Both the position numbers and the translations under genes were made by a program. A DNA stretch of 64,000 nt from Massilia antarctica. Lineage in GTDB: Bacteria; Pseudomonadota; Gammaproteobacteria; Burkholderiales; Burkholderiaceae_D. How positions within the stretch are numbered: position 1 is the stretch's first letter; the number at the start of each line of letters is the position of its first letter. Where the stretch lies: positions 4,092,001-4,156,000 of the forward strand of contig NZ_CP065053.1 of assembly GCF_015689335.1 (NCBI RefSeq). Reading direction: 5' to 3'. The notes under the pieces were generated by a model. That model did no database searches and was not told the origin of the DNA. It saw only the letters and a program-made list of their open reading frames with translations. Below, in pieces: positions 55,390 to 63,784 of this stretch.

Positions 55390-58112
55390 ACGCGTCACAG
55401 TCAACCCAGGCGCATCCCTGGCATGCCCTGGAGTCAGGCATTGCCATGGAGCGCTTGAGCAGCGACGCGACGACGGGGCTGTCGTCGCAGGCGGTGGCCC
55501 GACGCCTGCTCGAGCACGGGCCGAACGCGCTGCCCGAGCCCGCTCAACGCGCGTTTTTCATTGTCCTGCTGCGCCAGTTTCAAAGCCCGCTGATTGATAT
55601 CTTGTTCGTCGCCGCGGCGTTGGCGGCCGCCATGGGGCATTGGGGGGACGCTGCCGTGATCTTGGGGGTGGTGCTGGCCAACGCCCTGATCGGGACCTAT
55701 CAGGAGGGGCGCGCCGAACGCTCGATGGCTGCCCTGCGCAAGCTGTCGACCTTGCAGGTGCGCGTGCTGCGCGATGGCGGCGAGCAGGCCGTGGCGGCAC
55801 GCGACCTGGTCCCTGGCGACATACTGTTACTGGCCGCCGGTGACGCGGTCGGGGCTGACGCCCGTCTGATCGACGCGGCCGCGCTGGCGGTGGCCGAGGC
55901 CACACTGACGGGCGAATCGGTCCCGGTGTCGAAGAATGCAGCGGCCTTGCCGGAAGCGACCGGCCTGGCGGATCGACGCAATATGGTGTTTTCCGGTACC
56001 TACATCAGCGCCGGCCGGGCGCGCGCACTGGTCACCGCCACCGGCATTCATACCGAAGTAGGCGCCATCGCGCGCCTGACCGAAGGCGCCGAGGAACCGA
56101 AGACTCCGCTGGAGGTTCGCATCACCCAATTCGGCCGCTACCTGGTGATCGCCGCGATCGGGCTCTTCGTGGCGGTGATGGTGCTCGGTCTGGCGCGCGG
56201 CCTGCCGTTCTCCGAGGTGCTGATGGTGGCGATCAGCCAAATGGTATCGGTGATACCCGAAGGACTGCCAGTGGCGATGACGATCGCGCTCGCCGTCGGC
56301 ATGCGGCGCATGGCCGCACGCGGGGCCATCATTCGCCGCCTGTCGGCGGTCGAGACCCTGGGGGCGATCACCGTCATTTGCAGCGACAAGACCGGCACGC
56401 TCACGCGCAACGAAATGACCGTGAGCGCGCTATGGTTGCTCGGCGGAAGGGTCATCGATATCGCCGGGGTGGGGTACGCGCCGCAGGGCGATCTGACCGA
56501 ATCGGGGGCTGCGCTGGCGGGCGCCGACCCTCAGCTCATGGCATTGTTGGAGGCCGTCGTGCTATGCAACGACGCCGAACTGCTTCCTCCCGGGGGCGAA
56601 ACGACCCAGTGGACGGTGCTCGGCGACCCGACCGAAGCGGCCTTGCTGGTCGCCGCTAACAAGGCCGGTGTCGAGATCGGCGATGTGCGCAGGAATTGCC
56701 CGCGCGTGGCCGAAGTACCGTTTGATTCGGACACGAAGATGATGGCCACCAGTCACCGCAGCGTGGCTGGTCCATGCACGGTTTACATCAAGGGTGCGCC
56801 CGAGGCCGTGCTGCGGCTGTGCGGCGGCGATGGCCAGGCAGCGCTGCACGCCGCCCACGCGGCCGCCGACGAGATGGCCGGGCGCGCATTGCGCGTGCTG
56901 GCCGTTGCAAGTATCGATAACTATCGGCTGGAATCGGCGGCCGGCTTCGACCAACTAGCCGGTCGCGCCACCTTGCTCGGCATGCTCGGTCAGATCGATC
57001 CACCCCGTGAAGAGGTCAAGGTAGCGGTGAGCGCATGCCGCGCGGCCGGGATCCGGCCGATCATGGTCACGGGCGATCACAAGCTGACCGGGATGGCCAT
57101 TGCACGCGCGTTGGGAATCGTGCAGGACGGGGATCGTGGCGTCGACGGCGCGGAACTGGAGCGCATGAACGATGCCGAATTGCTGGAAGGACTGGATAAC
57201 ATTGCCGTGTTCGCGCGCGTGCACCCGGCGCAGAAATTGCGCATTGTGGAAGCGCTGCAAGCGCGCGGCGACGTTGTCGCCATGACCGGGGATGGGGTCA
57301 ACGACGCCCCGGCGCTGGCCCGGGCGGACGTCGGTGTGGCGATGGGCATCACCGGCACCGAGGTGGCCAAGAGCGCGGCAAAGATCGTTATTACCGATGA
57401 TAACTTCGCCACCATCGTTGGCGCGGTCGAGCAGGGAAGGGTGGTCTACCGTAACTTGAAGAAAGTGATTCTGTTCCTGTTCGTTACGTCGATCGATGAG
57501 GTACTCGTGCTCCTCCTGGCGCTGCTCGCCGGGTTCCCGCTGCCGCTGGCCGCGGTACAGATTCTGTGGATTAACATCGTTACCGAAAGCACGCTGACAG
57601 TCAATCTGGTGATGGATCCGCCGGACGGCGATGAAATGCGCCGGGCGCCGATTCCGCGCAACGACCGGCTGCTGGATAACGCCATGCTCTGGCGCATCGC
57701 GATGCTGACCCCGATGGCGGTGGCCGCTACCTTCGGCTGGTTCGTATGGCGCCAGTCCAATGGCGTGCCTTACGACCTTGTACGGACTGAAACCTTCACC
57801 ATACTGGCGCTGTGCCAGTGGTTCAATGCGCTGAACTGCCAGTCGGCGTCGCGCTCGGTCCTGCAGTTCGGCATCCTGCGCAATCGCTGGTTGATTGGCG
57901 GCCTGGCCCTGAGCATTGTGCTGCACGCTGGCGTGTTGTACTGGCCGCCCTTGAACGCGCTGTTCCACACGCTGCCGATTCCGCCCGCCAATCTGCTTCC
58001 CCTCGTGGCGTTGGCGAGCAGCGTACTGTGGGTGGAGGAACTGCGCAAGTGGGGAGTTCGTTTACGGCGAAACGGATCGGCGTTGCGGAAAATCTTGCCG
58101 GCAGCGTCCTGA
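55386..58112 (+). CDS. P2-type cation-transporting ATPase (Ca2+/H+/Na+ type)
   Basis: 908 residues from the GTG at 55386. Cytoplasmic N-terminal cation ATPase domain (HALESGIAMERLSSDATTG, RLLEHGPNALPEP), actuator motif TLTGESVPVSK, segment-4 motif VIPEGLPVAMTIALAVG, phosphorylation Asp334 in CSDKTGTLTRNEMT, nucleotide site with KGAPEAVL, hinge MVTGDHKLT and TGDGVNDAPALARADVGVAMG, then the C-terminal membrane bundle with WINIVTESTLTVNLVMDPP. PEGLP places it among P2 pumps (Ca2+, Na+/K+, H+). Segment 6 reads NIVTES where SERCA has NLVTDG, so ion choice cannot be inferred. Starts through the coupled leader ORF. Confidence 0.92.
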   Translation: MNASQSTQAHPWHALESGIAMERLSSDATTGLSSQAVARRLLEHGPNALPEPAQRAFFIVLLRQFQSPLIDILFVAAALAAAMGHWGDAAVILGVVLANALIGTYQEGRAERSMAALRKLSTLQVRVLRDGGEQAVAARDLVPGDILLLAAGDAVGADARLIDAAALAVAEATLTGESVPVSKNAAALPEATGLADRRNMVFSGTYISAGRARALVTATGIHTEVGAIARLTEGAEEPKTPLEVRITQFGRYLVIAAIGLFVAVMVLGLARGLPFSEVLMVAISQMVSVIPEGLPVAMTIALAVGMRRMAARGAIIRRLSAVETLGAITVICSDKTGTLTRNEMTVSALWLLGGRVIDIAGVGYAPQGDLTESGAALAGADPQLMALLEAVVLCNDAELLPPGGETTQWTVLGDPTEAALLVAANKAGVEIGDVRRNCPRVAEVPFDSDTKMMATSHRSVAGPCTVYIKGAPEAVLRLCGGDGQAALHAAHAAADEMAGRALRVLAVASIDNYRLESAAGFDQLAGRATLLGMLGQIDPPREEVKVAVSACRAAGIRPIMVTGDHKLTGMAIARALGIVQDGDRGVDGAELERMNDAELLEGLDNIAVFARVHPAQKLRIVEALQARGDVVAMTGDGVNDAPALARADVGVAMGITGTEVAKSAAKIVITDDNFATIVGAVEQGRVVYRNLKKVILFLFVTSIDEVLVLLLALLAGFPLPLAAVQILWINIVTESTLTVNLVMDPPDGDEMRRAPIPRNDRLLDNAMLWRIAMLTPMAVAATFGWFVWRQSNGVPYDLVRTETFTILALCQWFNALNCQSASRSVLQFGILRNRWLIGGLALSIVLHAGVLYWPPLNALFHTLPIPPANLLPLVALASSVLWVEELRKWGVRLRRNGSALRKILPAAS

Positions 58113-58375
58113 GCGGTCCGATCATTCGGTGACGTACTTGCCCAAACGCGGCGGCGCATCAGCGGACCGCGCAGCATCACTTTTCGTTAGTCCGATCGCA
58201 TTTCAAGGCGGCTTGCAAGGGACCTGCATGCGCTTGCCACCAGATCGGTGACGCATCCACCTTCATCATGGCCACCCTCAAAGTCCCGGCGGGCGGAGCT
58301 TTACAAATCCATGTTGTCAGCAAGCTTCTCCCCAAACCCTTCCACGCGCGCCATGCCGGAGCGTGCATGCCCGGT
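58113..58375. other. Convergent gap between the ATPase and the T6SS cargo cluster
   Basis: About 260 bases between two converging transcription units. No terminator with a T run, RNA gene or protein is apparent. Confidence 0.5.
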
Positions 58376-58729
58376 TCAGGAGCGCGAAAAATCAATCAGC
58401 GCGCGCCCGCTCGAACGGTCTATCCGCAAGGCGACCGTGCAGCCCGTTTGTATCGCCGGCAGATCGATCGCTTCGATGGGCTGGGCGATGTCGCGCTGCG
58501 TTGCCGGCGCCTGTACATCCACCAGGCGCACCACGCACAGCGGATGGTCATTGATCAGGGTGCCGCTCTGGCGCGCACTGACCACCTTTGCATAGCAAAG
58601 TTCGCCGTGCGCGAGCAGCCTGGCGTCGGCTGCCCGTGCACGAAACAAGCCGCGGATCTGCCAGGCGGTGTGCCCGCCAACCAGCAGGACCACTGCCGCC
58701 GCGATCGCAATAGCGCTGAAGTCGCTCAT
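58376..58729 (-). CDS. Small single-pass membrane protein at the end of the T6SS cargo cluster
   Basis: 117 residues. One N-terminal membrane segment (SAIAIAAAVVLLVGGHTAW) and a soluble domain of about 90 residues with a beta-rich pattern (ELCYAKVVSARQSGTLINDHPLCVVRLVDVQ, CTVALRIDRSSGRALIDFS). No family recognised. It starts 3 bases after the DUF3540 stop, so it is coupled. An immunity or assembly role is possible but unsupported. Confidence 0.7.
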   Translation of the reverse strand: MSDFSAIAIAAAVVLLVGGHTAWQIRGLFRARAADARLLAHGELCYAKVVSARQSGTLINDHPLCVVRLVDVQAPATQRDIAQPIEAIDLPAIQTGCTVALRIDRSSGRALIDFSRS

Positions 58730-58732
58730 GCG

Positions 58733-59383
58733 TCAACCCAGATGAATCTGTTTTGAATCCATTTTCAACAGCTTGTCGCTGGTCACCATGACGTGGTCGC
58801 CGTGCAGGCGCAGATAGTCCCTGGCCTGATAATCGAGCTGGCCTGCGCGCAGATGGTCGGTTTGCTCGACCTGGCGATAGCAGACACGGGCGACCTGGCG
58901 TACTTTGTCCAACAGCATTTCCAGCGCCTGCCCGGTATGACGCAGCACCCCAAGTGCGCCTTGCCACTGGCGGCCCTGATAGCGCAGTTCCTGCGCGACC
59001 ACGACAGCGCTCTCGGCGCGAATGCCCAACTGCCCCGATGTCAAGGACAGCGCTGCGCTCTCCAGGCTGATCGTGTCGTCGCTGAAGACGTGCACCCGGC
59101 CGCCGTAGCCGATCGCCATGGCGCCCTCGACGCCGACCCGGGCGGTGCGCGCGCTATCCCTTTCCAGCACGGCGATCAGGTAACTTTGCTGGCGGCTCGG
59201 ACCGGAGACCAGCACCTTGTCGCCCGTCTCCGGATGGAGCAGGCAACTGGCGGCGCGCTTGCAGGTCAGGGTGCCGCCATGGAGGTCCAACAAAAAATTG
59301 CCATGGCCAAGATCGGCGACGACCGTGGCAATGGTGTGAATGGCCGCATCAAGGGCGCTGGCATGTTCGAGTACGGTATGCAT
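58733..59383 (-). CDS. DUF3540 protein (T6SS-associated)
   Basis: 216 residues. I prefer ATG 59383 (AAAGGA about 8 bases upstream) to ATG 59392. Features of DUF3540: an N-terminal OB-like part (TVVADLGHGNFLLDLHGGTLTCKRAASCLLHPETGDKVLV), the middle GRVHVFSDDTISLESAALSL, and the ending RQVEQTDHLRAGQLDYQAR..LHGDHVMVTSDKLLKMDSKQIHLG. DUF3540 genes travel with vgrG, DUF2169 and PAAR-like genes in type VI cargo clusters and are thought to help load or shape the spike. No DUF2169 gene is seen in the window. Confidence 0.88.
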   Translation of the reverse strand: MHTVLEHASALDAAIHTIATVVADLGHGNFLLDLHGGTLTCKRAASCLLHPETGDKVLVSGPSRQQSYLIAVLERDSARTARVGVEGAMAIGYGGRVHVFSDDTISLESAALSLTSGQLGIRAESAVVVAQELRYQGRQWQGALGVLRHTGQALEMLLDKVRQVARVCYRQVEQTDHLRAGQLDYQARDYLRLHGDHVMVTSDKLLKMDSKQIHLG

Positions 59384-59429
59384 GGTGGACATCCTTTAAA
59401 AAGAGGGGGAGGTGATCGCCGTGGCAGGT

Positions 59430-60473
59430 TCAGCGCGACCAGAGTTCGGCGTGCAGCAGTGGCTCGTCATGTTCGATGAGGCCGCGCCGGCTGGTCCATG
59501 TCGCGCCGGCTTGCGCGCTGCGATGCAGCCGGGTGCGCTCAAAGCCGGCGTGGCTGAAGCTGGCGTCGCGCAGATCGGCATGGGAAAAATCGGCGAAGCG
59601 CAGGTCGGTGTCGCGGAAGTCGGCGCCTTCGCAGCATGCTGCATGGAAATTGGCGTAAGCGAGCCTGGCACCGCGCACGTTGGCGCTACGCAGACTGGCA
59701 CGCGGCCACAAGGTTTGTTCAAAAAAACCGCCGGACAGATCGGCGCCGTCGAGATTAGCCTCGGCAAACAAGGCATAGCGTGCCTGCACGCCCCGCAGTT
59801 GCGCGCCCTGCAGTTGCGCACCCTTGAACATGCAGTGCTCGATAGTGGACCCGCTGAAGTCGGTCTGAGCCAGATCGCTTTCCACGAACTGGCACATCGG
59901 CATGGCCAGTCCGGCAAAACCATTCCCGCTCAGCTTGGCTTTGGCGAAAACAACGTTCTTCAAGCTGGCCGCGCGCCACAGGGCACCGGCGAAATCGACC
60001 TCCATGAACACGGTTTTTTCCAACAGCGCTTCGGAGAAATCGCAGCCCTGCGCCGAGCATTCGGTCACACACAAGATGTCCGCCCTGAGAGCGATCAGCT
60101 TGGCACCATCGAGCTTGCAGCGAAGTAGAGTGGCGTTGCTCAAGCACGACGATTCCAATAGCGCACCACGTAGATCGCATTCGAGCATGGTGGCGCCACT
60201 GGCATCTGCGCGATTCATTCGAGCTTGGCTCAGGCTGCATTGGTTCCAGGTCGTTTTGGACAATGTCGCACCGCGAAGATCGGCCTGTTCAAAATTGCAG
60301 TTCATGAAGTTGCACTCGCTCAGATCGGCGCCATCGAGCTGAGCACCTCGAAAATCGGTCTGATTGAATTGCCCCCCGGCTAGTTCGAGGCCTGTCAGCA
60401 CCGCCCCGCGCAGATCGAGTCTGTCCAAGCCCTCGCCGTCCCTGATTGTCGATCGCAGATGTTGTGCTTGCAT
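59430..60473 (-). CDS. Pentapeptide-repeat protein (T6SS cargo cluster)
   Basis: 347 residues, nearly all A(D/N)Lxx-type pentapeptides (LRGAVLTGLELAGGQFNQTD, GADLSECNFMNCNFEQADL, GANLDGADLSGGFFEQTL, RFADFSHADLRDASFSHAG), forming a right-handed quadrilateral beta-helix of around 60 repeats. It starts 6 bases after the vgrG stop and precedes DUF3540. In related clusters such proteins are often fused to DUF2169; here that domain is absent. Likely an adaptor for the VgrG tip or its cargo. Confidence 0.9.
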   Translation of the reverse strand: MQAQHLRSTIRDGEGLDRLDLRGAVLTGLELAGGQFNQTDFRGAQLDGADLSECNFMNCNFEQADLRGATLSKTTWNQCSLSQARMNRADASGATMLECDLRGALLESSCLSNATLLRCKLDGAKLIALRADILCVTECSAQGCDFSEALLEKTVFMEVDFAGALWRAASLKNVVFAKAKLSGNGFAGLAMPMCQFVESDLAQTDFSGSTIEHCMFKGAQLQGAQLRGVQARYALFAEANLDGADLSGGFFEQTLWPRASLRSANVRGARLAYANFHAACCEGADFRDTDLRFADFSHADLRDASFSHAGFERTRLHRSAQAGATWTSRRGLIEHDEPLLHAELWSR

Positions 60474-60479
60474 GGCGGT

Positions 60480-62918
60480 TTAAAATATCAGGTTCATGAA
60501 TCTGCTATTCATCAGTACTCCGCCATTTTCGGTGGACACTGTCGAAGTTTGGTTATAAGCGATATTTCCTTCGACTTTCATGCCATTGATGTCGCGCTTC
60601 CACGCGCACATATCGGTTTTTATACCGAACAGGCTCAATGCTTTTCCGAGAAAGGCTAATTGGACGAGTCGTATGTTTGTGTTCAGTGGCACCACGGAGA
60701 ACGCTGTTGTGGCGTAGGAGAATTTGACAATCCCGACCACGTCGACCGCGTAGGTAGCCGTTATCCCGAGTTTATTGTCGTAAGTGCCGCCACCAGTGCC
60801 ACCGGAAGCGCCGCCCCCGGCGCCGCCCGCCTTGATGAACACGTTACCGCCAACAATGTTATGTACGCCGGTCGTATGGTAATCGGCATTGCTCGCGGTC
60901 ACCTTATGTCCGCCATGCACAACGTGAACGTGGCTGCCTTCGACGATGTGGTCCTGGTTTCCACTGACCGCGCGCACATAGTCACCGATCACATTCTGTT
61001 CCTGGTTCCCATTCAGCCTGTGTGCCTGGTTGCCATGCAAATCGTAGTTGCGATGTCCATGCACGGTGTAATTGTGGTCGCCGTGCAGGACGTAATTGTG
61101 ATTGCCGTAAATGGTTTCGTTGTAGTCGCCGGTCACGACATGCCCGTGGTCTCCGGTCACTTTGTGCGCATGGCCACTATGATGCTGCTCGGTGCTGGCA
61201 CCAGCGACCGTGCGCGTACTCGTGCCCCCGACCGCATGGACATGATTGGCGCCAATGGCGGTCGCTTTATTGGCGCCGACACTTTCCGTGAGGTTGGCCG
61301 CCACCGATTGGGTCGCGTTGGCGCCGATCGACTCCGTATGGTTGGCGCCAATGGTCTCGGCCTGATTGTTGCCGACCGTATTGGTCTTGTCGTGTTCCAC
61401 TTCGATCAGGAAATCCTTTTCGGCATGCAGCGCCAGCCTTTCCGCGCCCATGGCGTCCTCGAACTCCAGCGAATTGGCATTGGCGGGCGAACCGCCCTTG
61501 GTCGAGCGCGACACGATACCGCTTTTGCTGGCAGCGCCCGGCAGCCCGAACGGGGGCATCTGGTCGGCGTTGTACGTGCTGCCGATGACGATCGGGCGGT
61601 CGGCCTCGCCACCGATGAAATCAACCACGACTTCCTGACCCACCCGCGGGATGTACAAGGTGCCGAAATTGGAACCGGCCCAGCTCGTTGCCACACGCAG
61701 CCAGCACGAACTGTTTTCGTCCATATTGCCGTAGCGGTCCCAGCGGAACTGCACTTTGATACGACCGTATTCGTCGGTCCAGATTTCCTCGCCCGCCGGG
61801 CCGACCACGGTCGCCGTTTGCGGCCCGTTGGTGCGCGGCTTGGGCGTGACCCTGCGCGGGCGAAATGGCAGGCTGGTCGGTTGCGTGACGAAATCGCATT
61901 CGTAGCACGCCGGGGTCGGGTCGCTGGCGTAACAAGGTTCCTGCAAGCGATACGTCACGCTCACCAGCAAGTACTCGCGGTTGGCATCGTCGCGCGGACA
62001 GCTCGTCAGCTTGAAGCGGTAGCCGGGCGCCAGGGCGCGCACGGTGGCGTGACCATGGTCGCGTTCACGCTCGGACTGCAATCCTTCGAGGCGAATGCGG
62101 CTGTAATGGTCGGATTCGCCCATGTCGGCATAGCCACCCATCCAGTCGTAGACTTCCATGTCGCCATGCTGGTGCGCACCGGCATTGGCGCGCTGGTTCT
62201 GCAACCTGGCGCGCGGCTTGGTGAAATTGTAGTCGTCCGTCACGTAGCTGCCCGGCGCGATTTCTTGCGCCACGTGGTAGCGGTCGATGAACTCTTCCTG
62301 GGGCGTGGCCACTCGCTCGGCCTTGAAGAAGGGGATCGAGGCGTAGCCGGGCAGTACTTCGTGCGCGCCAATATCATCGGCCAGCACCAGGGTATGGCTG
62401 CCCAGCGCATGCTTGAAGTAATAATAAATGCCTTCGTGCTCCATCAGGCGGCTGACGAAGTCGAAGTCGGTCTCCTGGTACTGCACGCAATAGGTCCAGC
62501 TACGATAATTGCCGGTCAGATTAAGCTCCAGGGCAAAGCCATATTCCCCGAGTACTTCCTGCAAGATCGCGGCGACGCTCTTGTTCTGGAAGATCTTGCA
62601 GTCCTTGGTTTGGGTAAGCAGCCACAACCACGGACGCACGATGGCACGGTAGCGGTAGCTGCGCGCGGTGGCCCCTTCGCGGCCGACCAGCATGCCGCGC
62701 CCGACGATGCCGTTCAGGTAGCGCACCGCGCCGTCGCGTGTTTGTACTTCCACCGTCAATGGCTGGCCCAGCAGCGCCGTCAAGTCCAGCGCGTTACTAT
62801 CGGCAATCATGTCCACTTCAAATTCAAACAATTGCGACAGCGCTTCGGTGCCGCGCAGGGCGCTAAAGCGCAGTACCTCGTCACCGAGTGGCGTGTGGGC
62901 TTTTACAATGCGTTCCAT
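60480..62918 (-). CDS. vgrG: Type VI secretion tip protein VgrG with histidine-rich spike and C-terminal extension
   Basis: 812 residues, AAGGAAA upstream of ATG 62918. Residues 1-370 are the gp27-like base (FSALRGTEALSQLFEFEVD, YCVQYQETDFDFVSRLMEHEG). Residues about 375-480 are the gp5 OB domain (WTDEYGRIKVQFRWDR, VGQEVVVDFIGGEADRPIV). From about 500 to 690 an octad repeat builds the needle; its later part is very His-rich (GNHNYVLHGDHNYTVHGHRN). After a Gly-rich linker about 110 residues follow, with a hydrophobic stretch (LVQLAFLGKALSLFGIK) of no known domain. Delivers effectors across target envelopes. Confidence 0.95.
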   Translation of the reverse strand: MERIVKAHTPLGDEVLRFSALRGTEALSQLFEFEVDMIADSNALDLTALLGQPLTVEVQTRDGAVRYLNGIVGRGMLVGREGATARSYRYRAIVRPWLWLLTQTKDCKIFQNKSVAAILQEVLGEYGFALELNLTGNYRSWTYCVQYQETDFDFVSRLMEHEGIYYYFKHALGSHTLVLADDIGAHEVLPGYASIPFFKAERVATPQEEFIDRYHVAQEIAPGSYVTDDYNFTKPRARLQNQRANAGAHQHGDMEVYDWMGGYADMGESDHYSRIRLEGLQSERERDHGHATVRALAPGYRFKLTSCPRDDANREYLLVSVTYRLQEPCYASDPTPACYECDFVTQPTSLPFRPRRVTPKPRTNGPQTATVVGPAGEEIWTDEYGRIKVQFRWDRYGNMDENSSCWLRVATSWAGSNFGTLYIPRVGQEVVVDFIGGEADRPIVIGSTYNADQMPPFGLPGAASKSGIVSRSTKGGSPANANSLEFEDAMGAERLALHAEKDFLIEVEHDKTNTVGNNQAETIGANHTESIGANATQSVAANLTESVGANKATAIGANHVHAVGGTSTRTVAGASTEQHHSGHAHKVTGDHGHVVTGDYNETIYGNHNYVLHGDHNYTVHGHRNYDLHGNQAHRLNGNQEQNVIGDYVRAVSGNQDHIVEGSHVHVVHGGHKVTASNADYHTTGVHNIVGGNVFIKAGGAGGGASGGTGGGTYDNKLGITATYAVDVVGIVKFSYATTAFSVVPLNTNIRLVQLAFLGKALSLFGIKTDMCAWKRDINGMKVEGNIAYNQTSTVSTENGGVLMNSRFMNLIF

Positions 62919-62967
62919 ATCAATTTCCTTGTAGGCTTAAACACAAATTCCGGGCGTGAACAGTCGC

Positions 62968-63759
62968 TTATGGGGCGATGTCGCGTAATAGTTCTGCCAC
63001 CTTCGGCCACCAGAAGTCAACGCCATCCGGGTCCAGCACATAGCGGTGGGCGCACTCCTTGAAGTGGCCGAGGTTGACAAATTCCGCGCTGGCGCCGTGC
63101 TCGCAATAGGCCTCATGCAGCGAGCGGGCATAGTCCAGCGACCAAAAGCTGTCGTTGTCGGCGTACAGCCACAGCGAGCGCACCCTGGCGCGCCGGCCGT
63201 AGTACCGGAACGCTTCGCGCAGCGGCTGCTGCCAGGGCTCGTCCGACTCGCCGCGCAGGCCGCCGGCAAAGTTCACCAGGGCGCGTACGCCGGCGTGTGG
63301 CTTCATACCGTAGGCCAAGGTTCCCAGCGCGCCATACGAATGCCCGCTGACGATGATGCGGCTGGCGTCGATATACGGCTTGCCCGACATGGCCAGCACC
63401 ACGGTCTCGATGTCACGCGCACAGACCAGTGAGCCGGAAAGCGGATTGGACCAATGGCTCAAATGGCGGCCGCCCGAGTCGGCAAAACCCCGGCGGTTGG
63501 GCGCAAGCACTGCATAGCCTTGGCGTAGCAGGACGGTGGCCAGGGCGTCCGGCCGGCTGCGCGCTTGAAACACGGTATTACCGAAATTCCTGCCGTGGTT
63601 AAAGACCCAGAGCGGAAACGGCCCCGGCCCGCCGGGCAGGTACAAGGTAGTCACCATCATGACTGGCTCGGCCTCGCGCGAGGCGATCTGCAGGATGCGG
63701 GAGGCCCGCCTGGGTGGAGGGCAATAGGCCGGACTGGTGACGACGCTGCGGTACTTCAA
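62968..63759 (-). CDS. Alpha/beta hydrolase, candidate T6SS effector
   Basis: 263 residues, no signal peptide. Dienelactone-hydrolase-like fold: LWVFNHGRNFGNT (oxyanion region), nucleophile Ser141 in VSGHSYGALG, acid Asp201 or Asp203 in LYADNDSFW, and base His232 or His239 in LGHFKECAHRY. It lies 49 bases upstream of vgrG on the same strand, where cargo or accessory genes are usual. Substrate (lipid, ester or peptide) unknown; it could equally be an unrelated esterase inserted in the operon. Confidence 0.75.
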   Translation of the reverse strand: MKYRSVVTSPAYCPPPRRASRILQIASREAEPVMMVTTLYLPGGPGPFPLWVFNHGRNFGNTVFQARSRPDALATVLLRQGYAVLAPNRRGFADSGGRHLSHWSNPLSGSLVCARDIETVVLAMSGKPYIDASRIIVSGHSYGALGTLAYGMKPHAGVRALVNFAGGLRGESDEPWQQPLREAFRYYGRRARVRSLWLYADNDSFWSLDYARSLHEAYCEHGASAEFVNLGHFKECAHRYVLDPDGVDFWWPKVAELLRDIAP

Positions 63760-63784
63760 GGAAAACCCTTTCTGAAAGGCCTGG

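Noticed and set aside
60660..63062. Plus-strand frame of 800 codons
   Set aside because: Antisense to vgrG; its length comes from the GC-rich codon pattern of the real gene.
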